Below, piece after piece: positions 11,580 through 22,096 of a stretch of 64,000 bases of DNA; position 1 is the stretch's first letter, and each line of letters starts with the position of its first letter. The stretch is taken from assembly GCA_023525975.1 (NCBI GenBank), contig CM042027.1, positions 11,179,001 to 11,243,000 on the forward strand, given 5' to 3'. This DNA is from Smallanthus sonchifolius. Taxonomy: Eukaryota > Streptophyta > Magnoliopsida > Asterales > Asteraceae. Made by a program: the position numbers and the translations under genes. Under the pieces are notes generated by a model. The model saw only the letters and a list, made by a program, of their open reading frames with translations, had not been told where the DNA came from and did not search any database.

Positions 11580-12427
11580 TTGAATAAACGGATTTTCCTG
11601 TTCGTGTATGTTTCTTAAGAAAATAAACATCTTCACGTTCGTTTACATTCGTCCGTTGATATTGTAAACAAAGACAAACAAACAAACATGGACATAAGCA
11701 AACACATACGAACATAAATAAATAAAAAAAAACACCAACTAAAAGTAAACCAATATCCAAATTAAAGCTTAAATGCACTAAATATAATTACCATAAATGC
11801 ACTATAGGATTAACATATTAATTCGATATATGCAACAATTATTATACTAAAGTATAATGTAATTACGTTGTATGCATCAATATTATATTAAAGTATAATA
11901 TGCAACACATGTAGTATACTCATCAAATGCTTCTTATTCATAAAAAAAATATCACTGCATAAAATTTATATATTACATATTGTAATAATCCATACATATA
12001 AATTACTATTAAAGTTTCACTTATTTACGATACTACCACTACGTCATTTTTCAATGTTGGTATACGGTAACAAGCAAGCGATAAAAATTCCAACCATACA
12101 ATTTTATATAAAAAGAGGAGTCGTTAGTAACTAATTTTATAAAAATTTAAAAATTTGACTATAATATTTGCATACGCAAACTAACTCACTGTCGCCAAGG
12201 CGATCACAATGACCTACTCCCCATAATTTAAGTTTACATCTTTCATTGCAACAAGTGGTGAAACAATCGGTTGAACATGTCCTAGACACTGACTCACATA
12301 CCGGTTTACTATTCAATTCAACAATAAGTCATGATTGCCACCCTAGTTAGATGTATTGGCTCAATGGTATGTCTGATACCCCTTTGTTCTTTTCCCATTC
12401 AAACGACGCTGGTTCTAAACTTGTTAA

Positions 12428-12604
12428 ACAAATATGATGAATCTGTTGCGATCAGATACCAACATTGTGGCTTTAAACGAGACATTTGAAGATGCTAAAT
12501 CGTTCCATTTATTAATGGATATATGTGCCGATGGGTAGTTGGTAAAGCGTATGACACAAAAAGGTCGGTTCGTTGTTATGCGCCAGATTGCCGACGGTGT
12601 TAAG
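12428..12604 (+). pseudogene. Kinase exon 1 fragment, copy U0
   Basis: Only the 3' half of the exon is present (NLLRS.TNIVALNETFEDAK onward), ending at a GTAACT donor. It contains the TAG stop after CADG shared by all copies. It also lacks about 24 bp (between GGTCGGTTCG and TTGTTATG) that the full copies keep. The fragment at 16712-16887 shares this deletion. Confidence 0.8.
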
Positions 12605-12912
12605 GTAACTTTTATCACCACTTATTTTGATCTATAATTAGAGGGTGTTTGAGATTGCTTATTTAACTCTAAATGTGCTTTTTGTCAAAAGTCATTATTG
12701 ACTTATGACTTTTCCAAAATAAATTTTTAATTAAATTTCCAAATTGTTTTATTACTAATTAATAAATTTCCAAATTCGTTTTGAAGACGGTGAGTTTAAC
12801 TTCCTAATTAATAAATTTCCAATTTCTTCGGTTATTGTGAAACTGTAATTGGTCAATTTAATGCATTTGGGTCACTAATTTGTGTCTTGTTAGGTTTTGT
12901 GTGTAGTTGAAA

Positions 12913-13393
12913 ATGTCTACAAAAGGCTTTAATAGTAAAACAAAAAGGGAGCCTCAGCCTTTGTCTAAAGCTAGAAACATTCTCGTGTCTTATATTACAC
13001 ATAAACCCTCCTCATCCACCTCATTATCACCAAGTACACATGGAATTGGAGAGAAATACCTACTTGGTGAAAGATAGGTGATGTTACATACGAGATAGTA
13101 CATATGTGTACTCATAAAGTAACGGGCAAAACTTTTGCTTGTAAAGTAATAGCAAAAGAAAATATGACTTCTCATGAGCAAGAGATGGTGAAAACGGAAT
13201 AAATATGATTAATCTGTTACGATCACATACCAACGTTGTGGCTTTAAACGAGACATTTGAAGATGCTAAATCTTTCCATTTATTAATGGATTTATGAGCC
13301 GATGGATAGTTGTTAAAGCATATGACACAAAAAGGTCGGCTCGGTGATCAAGAGGCTGCAAGTGTTATGCGCCAGATTACCGAGGGTGTTAAG
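12913..13393 (+). pseudogene. Kinase exon 1, copy U1
   Basis: First exon of a calcium-dependent-protein-kinase-like gene, starting ATGTCTACAAAAGGC. A one-base loss in GTGAAAGATAGG shifts the frame just before the glycine-rich loop. The common TAG after GCCGATGG follows (here GAGCCGATGGATAG). It cannot make a kinase. Confidence 0.85.
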
Positions 13394-13702
13394 GTAATTT
13401 TTATCACCACTTATTTTGATCTATAATTAGAGGGTGTTTGGGATTGCTTATTTAACTCTAAAAGTATTTTTTGTCAAAAGTGATTATTGACTTATGATTT
13501 TTTTCAAAAAAAGTTTTTAATTAAATTTCCAAATTGTTTTATTACTAATTAATAAATTTCCAAATTCGTTTTGAAGACGATGAGTTTAACTTCCTAATTA
13601 ATAAATTTCAAAATTCTTCGGTTGTTGTTAAACTGTAAATGGTCAATTTAATGTATTTGGGTCACTAAATTGTGTCTTGTTAGGTTTTGTATGTAGTTGA
13701 AA

Positions 13703-14174
13703 ATGTCTACAAAAGGCTTTAATAGTAAAACAAAAAGGGAGCCTTAGCCTTTGTCTAAAGCCAGAAACATTCTCATGCCTCGTATTACACACAAACCCTC
13801 CTCATTATCACTAAGTACACATGGAATTGGAGAGAAATATGTATTTGGTGAAAGATAGGTGGTGGGACATACGGGATAGTACATATGTGTACTCATAAAG
13901 TAACGGGCAAAACTTTTGCTTGTAAAGTAATAGCAAGAGAAAATATGACTTCTCGTGAGCAAGAGATGGTGAAAACGGAATAAATATGATTAATATGTTG
14001 CGATCACATACCAACGTTGTGGCTTTAAACGAGACATTTGAAGATGCTAAATCATTCCATTTATTAATGGATTTATGTGCCGATGGGTAGTTGTTAAAGC
14101 ATATGAAACAAAAAGGTCGGCTCGGTGATCAAGAGGCTGCAAGTGTTATGCGCCACATTGCCGAGGGTGTTAAG
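13703..14174 (+). pseudogene. Kinase exon 1, copy U2
   Basis: Starts 790 bp after U1 with the same ATGTCTACAAAAGGC. It has an early TAG (GAGCCTTAGCC), a 12-base gap in the CCTCCTCATCCACCTCATTA stretch, the same one-base loss before the glycine loop, and the shared TAG stop. Confidence 0.85.
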
Positions 14175-14482
14175 GTAATTTTTATCACCACTTATTTTGA
14201 TCTATAATTAGAGGGTGTTTAAGATTGCTTATTTAACTTTAAAAGTGCTTTTAGTCAAAAGTGAGTATTGACTTATGACTTTTCCAAAATGAGTTTTTAA
14301 TTAAATTTCCAAATTGTTTTATTCCTAATTAATAAATTTCCAAATTCGTTTTGAAGACGGTGAGTTTAACTTCCTAATTAATAAATTTTCAAATTCTTCG
14401 GTTGTTGTTAAACTGTAAATGGTCAGTTTAATGTTTTTGGGTCACTAATTTGTGTCTTGTTAGGTTTTGTGTATAGTTGAAA

Positions 14483-14965
14483 ATGTCTACAAAAGGCTTT
14501 AATAGTAAAACAAAAAGGGAGCCCCAGCCTTTGTCTAAAGCTAGAAACATTCTCGTGCTTCGTATTACACACACACCCTCCTCATCCACTTCATTATCAC
14601 CAAGTACACATGGAATTGGAGAGAAATACGTACTTCGTGAAAAGATAGGTGATGGGACATACAGGATAGTACATATGTGTACTCACAAAGTAACGGGCAA
14701 AACCTTTGCTTGTAAAGTAATAGCAAAATAAAATATGACTTCTCGTGAACAAGAGATGGTGAAAACGAAAATAAATATGATGAATCTGTTGCGATCACAT
14801 ACCAACGTTGTGGCTTTAAACGAGACATTTGAAGATGCTAAATCATTCCATTTATTGATGGATTTATGTGCCGATGGGTAGTTGTTAAAGCGTATGACAC
14901 AAAAAGGTCGGTTCGGCGATCAAGAGGCTGCAAGTGTTATGCGCCCGATTGCCGAGGGTGTTAAG
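14483..14965 (+). pseudogene. Kinase exon 1, copy U3 (best preserved)
   Basis: Starts 780 bp after U2 and is open to 14731. It reads an N-terminal low-complexity tail, then YVLREKIGDGTYRIVHMC (glycine-rich loop) and GKTFACKVIAK (the VAIK-type lysine), before a TAA in place of a Glu codon at 14729-14731. Beyond it the frame continues through EQEMVK, ALNETFEDAKSFHLLMDL and the shared TAG to a GTAATT donor. The family assignment (CDPK/CRK-like Ser/Thr kinase) comes from these motifs and from exons 2 and 3 downstream. Confidence 0.85.
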
Positions 14966-15232
14966 GTAATTTTTATCACCACTTATTTTGATCTATAATT
15001 AGAGGGTGTTTGGGATTGCTTATTTAACTCTAAAAGTGTTTTTTTTATTAAAAGTGCTTATTGACTTATTACTTTTCTAAAAAGTGTTTTAATTAAATTT
15101 CCAAATTGTTTTATTCTTAATTAATAAATTTCCAAATTCGTTTTGAAGACGGTGAGTTTAACATCCTAATTAATAAATTTCCAAATTGTTTTATTTAATA
15201 TGTTTTTAAACTAACCTTAGCTTAATTGTCTA

Positions 15233-15778
15233 TATTGTAGATAGTGATGTGCCATGCTCCGCCTAAATTCAGATCGCAAAGCTCGTGTTCCGTACATTTC
15301 TGGAACAATTTGGAAGCATTTAGGGGCTCTCTAGAACAACCCCTAAAATTCTGGACAAGCAAACATTACTCGGAACACTCTAGAACAGCCTACAAGGGGC
15401 GAGAAAACATGAACATAAGGGCTACAAAGAGGGTTCTGGAACAGTCTTGAAAGGACTACAAAAATCAGCTCAAAGACATGATCAAGAAGCTTCTAGATCA
15501 ACCTTCAAATGGTTGGATAATTACTTGGACATCTCTAGAAACTAGTACCAAAGATATTATGTAAAGAACTCTCTAGAACAAAAGCTCTCTAGACTTATTA
15601 TAATAGTATAAATAGGTGATAGGTTAGACATTTGTAATTACCCAAGTTCCTTGTACTAAAAATCACTTGTAACGCTTTCTAAGCAATACAAAACGTTCTT
15701 GTGTTCTTGCAATCTTAAGTTCCCTTGTCAAGTCATCTAAATCACAAGCCAACAAGTCTTCTGTTGTCAAACACCACC
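15233..15778 (+). repeat. LTR-like block closing duplication unit A
   Basis: A 540-bp block with a TATA-like TATAAATAGG at 15606-15615, followed by leader-like sequence with GTTCTTGCAATCTTAAGTTC. It is repeated at 18391-18897. This looks like a solo LTR carried along in the duplication, but I could not find clean ends or target duplications. Confidence 0.5.
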
Positions 15779-16711
15779 ACTTGAATGAACCGGTTTTTTT
15801 GTTCGTGTATGTTTCTTAAGAAAATAAACGTGTTCACGTTCGTTTACATTCGTCCGTTGATATATTGTAAACGAAGACATAAACAAACATTGACATAATC
15901 AAACACATACGAACATAAACAAATACAAAAAACACCAACTAAAAGTTAACCAATATCCAAATTAAAGTTTATCCATCATCAAATGAATCAAGATAACAAT
16001 ATTCAAATTAAAGTTTTAAATACTGTTAGGTATTTCAAAAATTGAATCAAATACAAGTTTCAAAAGTGAAAGTAAACGGGCATAGATGAACGAGTATGAA
16101 AATAACACATGTAATATAATTACCATAAATGCACTATAGTATTAACACATTAATTCGATATATGCAACAATTATTACACTAAACTATAATATGCAACACA
16201 TGTAGTATACTCATCAAATGTTTCTTATTCACAAAAGAATATCACCGCATAAAATTTATATATTACATGTTGTAATAATCCCTACACATAAATTACTATT
16301 AAAGTTTCACTTATTTACGATACTACCACTACGTCGTTTTTCAATGTTTGTATACGGTAACAAGCAAGCGATAAAAATATCAACCATACAATTTTATATA
16401 AAAAGAGTAGTCGTTAGTTACTGATTTTATAAAAATTTAAAAATTCAACTATAAAATTTGCATACACAAACAAACTCACTGCTGCCAAGGCGATCACAAC
16501 GACCTACTCCCTATAATTTAAGTTTACATCTTTCATTGCAACAAGTAGTGAAACAATCGGCTGAACATGTCCTAGACGCTGACTCACATACCGATTGACA
16601 TTCAACAATAAGTCATGATTGCCACCCTAGTTAGATGTATTGGCTCAATGATATGTCTGATACCCCTTTGTTCTTTTCCCATTCAAACGACGTCGAATCT
16701 AAACTTGTTAA

Positions 16712-16887
16712 ATAAATATGATGAATCTATTGCGATCACATACCAACGTTGTGACTTTAAACGAGACATTTGAAGATGCTAAAACATTCCAATTATTAAT
16801 GGATGTATGTGTCGATGGGTAATTGTTAAAGCGTATGTCACAAAAAGGTCGATCGTTGTTATGCGCCAGATTACCAAGGGTGTTAAG
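16712..16887 (+). pseudogene. Kinase exon 1 fragment, copy U4
   Basis: Equivalent of U0 in unit B. It has the same 5' truncation and the same ~24-bp internal loss (GGTCGATCG to TTGTTATG), and a TAA where the others have TAG. This shows the truncated copy existed before units A and B split. Confidence 0.8.
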
Positions 16888-17194
16888 GTAATTTTTATCA
16901 CCACTTATTTTGATCTATGATTAGAGGGTTTTTGGGATTGCTTATTTAACTCTAAAAGTGTTTTTCTGTGAAAAGTGATTTTCTGTGAAAAGTGCTTATT
17001 GACTTATAACTTTTCCAAAATGAGTTTTTAATTAAATTTCCAAATTGTTTTATTCCTAATTAATAAATTTCCAAATTCGTTTTGAAGACGGTGAGTTTAA
17101 CTTCCTAATTAATAAATTTCCAAATTCTTCGGTTGTTGTTAAATTGTAAATGGTCAATTTAATGTATTTGGGTGGGTTTTGTGTGTAGTTGAAA

Positions 17195-17675
17195 ATATCT
17201 ACAAAAGGCTTTAATAGTAAAACAAAAAGGGAGCCTCAGCCTTTGTCTAAAGCTAGAAACATTCTCGTGCCTCGTATTACACACAAACCCTCCTCATCCA
17301 CCTCATTATCACCAAGTACACATGGAATTGGAGAGAAATACACACTTGATGAAAGATAGGTGATGGGACATACTGGATAGTACATATGTGTACTCATAAA
17401 GTAACGGGCAAAACTTTTGCTTGTAAAGTAATAGCAAAAGAAAATATGACTTCTCGTGAGCAAGAGATTGTGAAAACGGAATAAATATGATTAATCTGTT
17501 GCGATCACATACCAACGTTGTGGCTTTAAACGAGACATTTGAAGATGCTAAATCGTTCCATTTATTAATGGATTTATGTGCCGATGGGTAGTTGTTAAAG
17601 CATATGACACAAAAAAGTCGGCTCGGTGATCAAGAGGCTGCAAGTGTTATGCGCCAGATTGCCGAGGGTGTTAAG
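17195..17675 (+). pseudogene. Kinase exon 1, copy U5
   Basis: The start codon has become ATA (17195-17197). It carries the same frameshift before the glycine loop and the same TAG after CADG. It ends ...GGTGTTAAG at a GTAATT donor and is followed 318 bp later by exon 2. Confidence 0.85.
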
Positions 17676-17993
17676 GTAATTTTATCACCACTTATTTTGA
17701 TCTATAATTAGTATATGTTAATTGTGAAACTTTGAACTCGTGTGAAATAATACATACTAGAAAACATCAACGTGTTTTTTTATCTTTATAAATACCATAC
17801 ATTTTGGTTCTTATTTCAAAATTTGGTAATCATTATTTGGTAGATGATAAGGGTTAGAAATTTAATTAAAAAAATAGTTTCTTAGACATCATTTATTGTT
17901 TTATATTTATTTATACAGTCACTAAAACTATGATTAGTGTATGTCATTTGTGAAACTTGTTACGTAATTATATTGATTATTTTCTTATACCAG

Positions 17994-18117
17994 TTTTGCC
18001 ACAAAAAGGGTGTGATGCATCGGGATTTAAAACCCGATAACCTTATGTTCGTAGACGATAAAAAGACCTCAACTTTAAAGTTGATTGACTTTGGAATGTC
18101 GATCAAGTTCAGGTCAG
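17994..18117 (+). pseudogene. Kinase exon 2 (catalytic loop and DFG)
   Basis: After a TTATACCAG acceptor it reads FCHKKGVMHRDLKPDNLMF and then LKLIDFGMSIKFRS, ending at a GTAACT donor. This holds the HRD catalytic loop (HRDLKPDN) and the DFG magnesium-binding motif, both intact. Codon phase fits exon 1 (EGVK|FCH). It occurs once in the window, only in unit B. Confidence 0.85.
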
Positions 18118-18174
18118 GTAACTATATTTATGCTTAATTAATTATATTTGGTTCACTTAATAAATACTTTGTGA

Positions 18175-18296
18175 CGAGCACGTAGGCACTCTACCTTACA
18201 ATGCACCTGAAGTCAATGAAAAAAAGTATGGTCCAGAATCAGATATATGGAGTGCGGGTGCAATCCTCTACGCATTGCTTTATGGCACTTCGTTTT
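18175..18296 (+). pseudogene. Kinase exon 3 (activation segment end / APE), truncated
   Basis: Reads EHVGTLPYNAPEV and YGPESDIWSAGAILYALLYG, the APE motif and the F-helix region typical of CDPKs. It stops abruptly at CACTTCG, where the sequence jumps into the TTTTGAAGAC..GAGTTTAAC intron repeat. The rest of the kinase and any EF-hands are absent. No normal acceptor AG is visible directly before GAGCAC. Confidence 0.8.
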
Positions 18297-18390
18297 GAAG
18301 ACAGTGAGTTTAACTTCCTAATTAATAAATTTACAATTTATTTTATTTATTATGTTTTTAAACTAACCTCAGCTTAATTGTCTATATTGT

Positions 18391-18897
18391 AGATAGTGAA
18401 GTGCCACGCTCCGCCTAAATTCAGATCGCAAAGCTCGTGTTCCGGACATTTTCGGAACAAGTTGGAAGCATTTAGGGCTCTCCAGAACAGCCCCTAAAAT
18501 TCTGGACAAGCAAACCTTATTCCGAATACTCTAAAACAGACTACAAGGGGCGAGAAAACGTGATCAGAAGGGCTACAAAGAAGGTTCCGGAACAGTCTTG
18601 AAATGACTACAAAAATCAGCTCAAAGACATGGTCAAGAAGCTTCTAGATCGGCCTTCAAATGGTTGGATATTTACTTGGACATCTCTAGAAACTAGTACC
18701 AAATATATTATGTATAGAACTCTCTAGACTTGTTATAATAGTATATATAGGTGATATGTTGGACATTTGTAATCACCCAAGTTCCTTGTAGTAAAAATCA
18801 CTTGAAATGTTTTCTAAGCAATACAAAACGTTATTGTGTTCTTGCAATCTTAAGTTCCCTTGTCAAGTCATCTGAAACACAACCCAACAAGTCTTCC
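18391..18897 (+). repeat. LTR-like block closing duplication unit B
   Basis: Second copy of the block at 15233-15778, sharing GATCGCAAAGCTCGTGTTCC, the TATA-like region (here TATATATAGG) and the GTTCTTGCAATCTTAAGTTC leader. Confidence 0.5.
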
Positions 18898-19831
18898 GCT
18901 GTCAAACACCAACACTTGAATGAACGAGTTTTCTTGTTTGTCTATGTTTCTTAAGAAAATAAACATGTTCACGTTCGTTTACATTCATCCGTTGATATAT
19001 TGTAAACGAAGACAAACAAACAAACATGGACATAAGCAAACACATACGAACATAGTATCCAACTAAAAGTAAACTAGTATCCAAATTAAAACTTAAATAT
19101 ATCCATCATCAAATGAGTCAAGATAAAATATTCAAATTAAAGTTTAAATACTATTAGACATTTCAATAATTGAATCAAATACAAGTTTCAAAAGCGAAAG
19201 TAAACAGACATAGATGAACGAGTATGAAAATAACACATGTAATATAATTACCATAAATGCACTATAGTATTAACACATTAATTCGATATATGCAACAATT
19301 ATTATACTAAAGTATAATGTAACTGCGTTGTATGCATCAATATTACATTAAAGTATTATATGCAACACATATAGTATACTCATAAAATGCTTCTTATTCA
19401 CAATAAATATCGCCGCATAAAATTTATATATCACATATTGTAATAATCCATGCATATATATTACTATTAACGTTTCAATTATTTACGATACTACCGCTAC
19501 GTCATTTTTCAATGTTTGTATACGGTAACAAGCAAGCGATAAAAATATCAACCATACAAATTTATATAAAAAGTGGTCATTAGTTACTAATTTTATAAAA
19601 ATTTAAAAATTCAACTATAATATTTGCATACACAAAAAAACACTGCTGCCTAGGCGATCACAACGACCTACTCCCCACAATTCAAGTTTACATCAACAAG
19701 TGGTGAAACAATCGGCTGAACATGTCCTAGACGCTGACTCACATACCGGTCGACTATTCAATTCAACAATAAGTCATGATTGCCACCCCTAGTTAGATGT
19801 ATTGGCTCAATGGTATCTATGACACCCCTTT
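18898..19831. repeat. Duplication unit C, truncated
   Basis: Repeats the first ~930 bp of units A and B up to GGCTCAATGGTAT..ACACCCCTTTGT, where sequence of the second hAT copy begins. No kinase exon remains. Confidence 0.8.
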
Positions 19832-20860
19832 GTAGTCTTTCATCTTCGGCGAGTTTTTCATCCGTAAGTGGGTTCGTCATTCCTTGATTGACCTCGGTAT
19901 CGTGTATGAATTCTTCGACTTGAATTTATTTCGTCTTCAAGCAAACTTGTATTTTGTATCCTTTCTACCACATCTAAATGGTCTTTTAAGCACATGCACA
20001 TTTCTATCGTCACAGAAGTGAGTCTAGTTCTTCGTACCGATACACCCCGCCACTAATAGAAAAAGGCGGATTCCGAATCTACCGTGGAAGCTTAGACGGT
20101 TAGTACATCACGTGCCATGGCGGAAAGAATCGGAAAAGTAGCTTCGTTTCCTTTCCACAAAGCCAAAATATCAAAGTTCTCAAAACAATCCGGACTCATA
20201 AATGATAAAAAGTTTGTTCGAATATACCTTCCAAGTTTGCTACTCGGGTGGTATCCCAAGCCCGTTTACTAAATTCATTTTTCATTTCGTTGTATAAATT
20301 TAAGTTCACGTTCCTCTAGTTACTACTTGATGCGCCAGCGCCCACACCCATCGTATCATGTGGGGTTGATGTTGTACCGTATTTATTTAAATAAATATCA
20401 AACAAAACGTTGTTGCGAATCGGTTTATATTTAAATATTAGTTTTTGAACCGCACTTGTATTATTTGAGCCATTATCAAAAAATATTGAAAATTTTTTAT
20501 TTTCTAATTTAAATTCAGTCATCACACCATCTAAAACCAAAAATAAATTTTCCCCGGTGTGCAGATATTCAAACAAATCAAACGCGATTGTACACTTCAT
20601 CATTTGCCTCATATTGGGATCAACCTAATGAGTGGTAACACAAAGATATGAATCGGATATACCATGTGGAGCCGACCAAACATCGGTGTTTAAGTTCACA
20701 CCGGTTTCTAATTTTTTAAAACCTAAAATTAATTCGCTTTTTTTGTTTTTTTTCAACATTTTTAAACAATCACGTCTAAGAATAGTGCGGCTTACTTGAT
20801 GATAATGTGATTGAAGTGTTTCTTAAATCATTCTTGTCAAGCGCGGGTTGTCGAATTGGT

Positions 20861-21372
20861 TGTAGGTCCCGGGAGCCTCTAGCTGAAATACACGGATCTG
20901 TTATGTGATTTGTGTGGGAACGAAGAAGAACACAGAGAGAAACACGAACATAAACAAGAGAAGAATCAACAATACGTAATCCATAACATAGAAGTCATCC
21001 CGTATTACAGACTACATACCGAAGGAGCACACATCTCTCATCTAAGCTCACGGTCCAGGGGTCGGGAGAGCTTGTCCCGACCCGGACACCTCTCAACCTT
21101 GTTCCAGAAGTTCCACCTGCAAATGAAGACAAGTCTTCTATTTATAGGGGAAGGAACATTACCTGCGTACTTGTCTAAGTACGCAGGGTTTGGTCATGCG
21201 TACTTGACAAGTACGCAAGGCTTTTACGCAAGTTAAAAAGCCTTGCGTACTTACTAAGTACACAGGACCAAACTGGTGTGCAGGCTAAGTACTCAGGAAC
21301 ACTCTCCTGTGTAATAGCCACGTACACCGATACATAGAATTTTATCTATAGTTACAAAAACATGCTTCTACA
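20861..21372. mobile_element. Solo LTR inserted in the hAT copy
   Basis: A 512-bp sequence starting TGTAGGTCCC and ending TGCTTCTACA (TG...CA). It is flanked by TTGGT (20856-20860) and GTGGT (21373-21377), a 5-bp duplication with one mismatch. The other hAT copy reads straight through this site, which confirms the insertion. It has a TATA-like TCTATTTATAGGGG near 21139 and a set of hairpin repeats at 21164-21264. No internal retroelement sequence is present, so this is an LTR left by recombination. Confidence 0.85.
21164..21264. repeat. Three hairpin repeats (arms TGCGTACTT / AAGTACGCA)
   Basis: Inverted repeats at 21164-21185, 21197-21217 and 21244-21264, with loops of 3-4 bases. The first two start 33 bp apart. 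The third has one changed base in its right arm (AAGTACACA). The hairpins in the solo LTR at 33622-36038 have the same design. Confidence 0.85.
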
Positions 21373-22073
21373 GTGGTTGAACGACAAACCTTCTTGAATC
21401 ACTAACTTCGTCATTCTTTCTCGAACCGTATTTAGATCAAAGTTCCAAGTTCCTCCCTCGGTTGACATTGATGCTTGAGCTTCACCCGGAATTTTCTTCA
21501 AAGTCGGGCAAGATTATTCCATATGAGTTTTCAAACTAGAGTTTGAATCCTTCTTAAAAAAACCCACCACACATTTTGCACCGAGCACGTTCCATCCCAT
21601 TTGACAACCAACATATATTGTAGTTTGACCAAATTGCGGGGGTTCCTAGTTGTTGGTATGATTCTCACAATGCTAACTTCGGAAGAGGAAACACCAAAAC
21701 TTAAATCGGCCAAAGTTTTAGAGCGTTTGAGAGTGTTTTTTTGATAATAGAGAGTGTAGAGAGCGGTTTTGTAAACGCTAGTAAATTTTCAGCGCAAAAC
21801 CGATTAAAACTGGCTCACCAAACCGGTATGAGAAAACCGGTTCAAGATCTGGTCGGTTTGCAGTTTGAAACCGGCTTACTTTTCAAACCGGTTTTTTTGT
21901 GCATCTCTACCCGTGGCAAATCGGTCGTCAAATTTACAACCGTCATCAACTGTGACAAATTTTTAGTCACAAATGCCAGTTTTCTAGTAGTATATACTTC
22001 ATTGTTATTGATAAAAATAGAATTCTCTATGAACATCATTATGGAACGTATAAATATAGAAACGTAAGTCACA

Positions 22074-22096
22074 TCTATACTAATAAATAAAGCTAA
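22074..22096 (+). mobile_element. Helitron 5' end, split by a MITE
   Basis: TCTATACTAATAAATAAAG after an A is the Helitron 5' end. The expected continuation (TTTTTAACACATGTCACTTT) appears only at 23063, after the MITE at 22097-23051. The 3' end was not found. Confidence 0.55.

Larger units (their letters stand above)
11580..15778. repeat. Large tandem duplication, unit A (~4.2 kb)
   Basis: First of three head-to-tail units (A 11580-15778, B 15779-18897, C 18898-19831). Each starts with the same ~850 bp (TGTTCGTGTATGTTTCTTAA, then AT-rich sequence with TATGCAACAA and CAAGGCGATCACA...). A and B both end with the same LTR-like block. Unit A holds four copies of kinase exon 1; unit B holds two of them plus exons 2 and 3. 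Unit C is cut short by the hAT copy that follows. Confidence 0.85.
15779..18897. repeat. Large tandem duplication, unit B (~3.1 kb)
   Basis: Aligns with unit A from its first base (TGAATGAACCGG...TGTTCGTGTATGTTTC) through the leader, the exon fragment U4 and the exon U5, then runs into kinase exons 2 and 3 that unit A lacks. It ends in the same LTR-like block. Confidence 0.85.
19832..21909 (-). mobile_element. Second hAT copy: internally deleted transposase, split by a solo LTR
   Basis: Read on the minus strand from 21909 it starts TAGAGATGCACAAAAAAACC (5' TIR), passes ACCGGTTT-type subterminal repeats, a degraded BED finger (frame broken, early stop), the start of the catalytic core and then, after a deletion of roughly 700 bp, the C-terminal dimerisation region with many stops. 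The open piece 20316-20612 shows the deletion: KYKPIRNN runs directly into VLFDIYLNKYG. The 3' end (its left end) has no recognisable terminus. It keeps GAA at the two places where the first copy has TAA. Confidence 0.85.

Noticed and set aside
11542..11778. Cys/Leu-rich 78-codon frame (also 18902-19084)
   Set aside because: Reverse translation of the AAACAAACAAACATGG-type repeat at the start of the duplication units.
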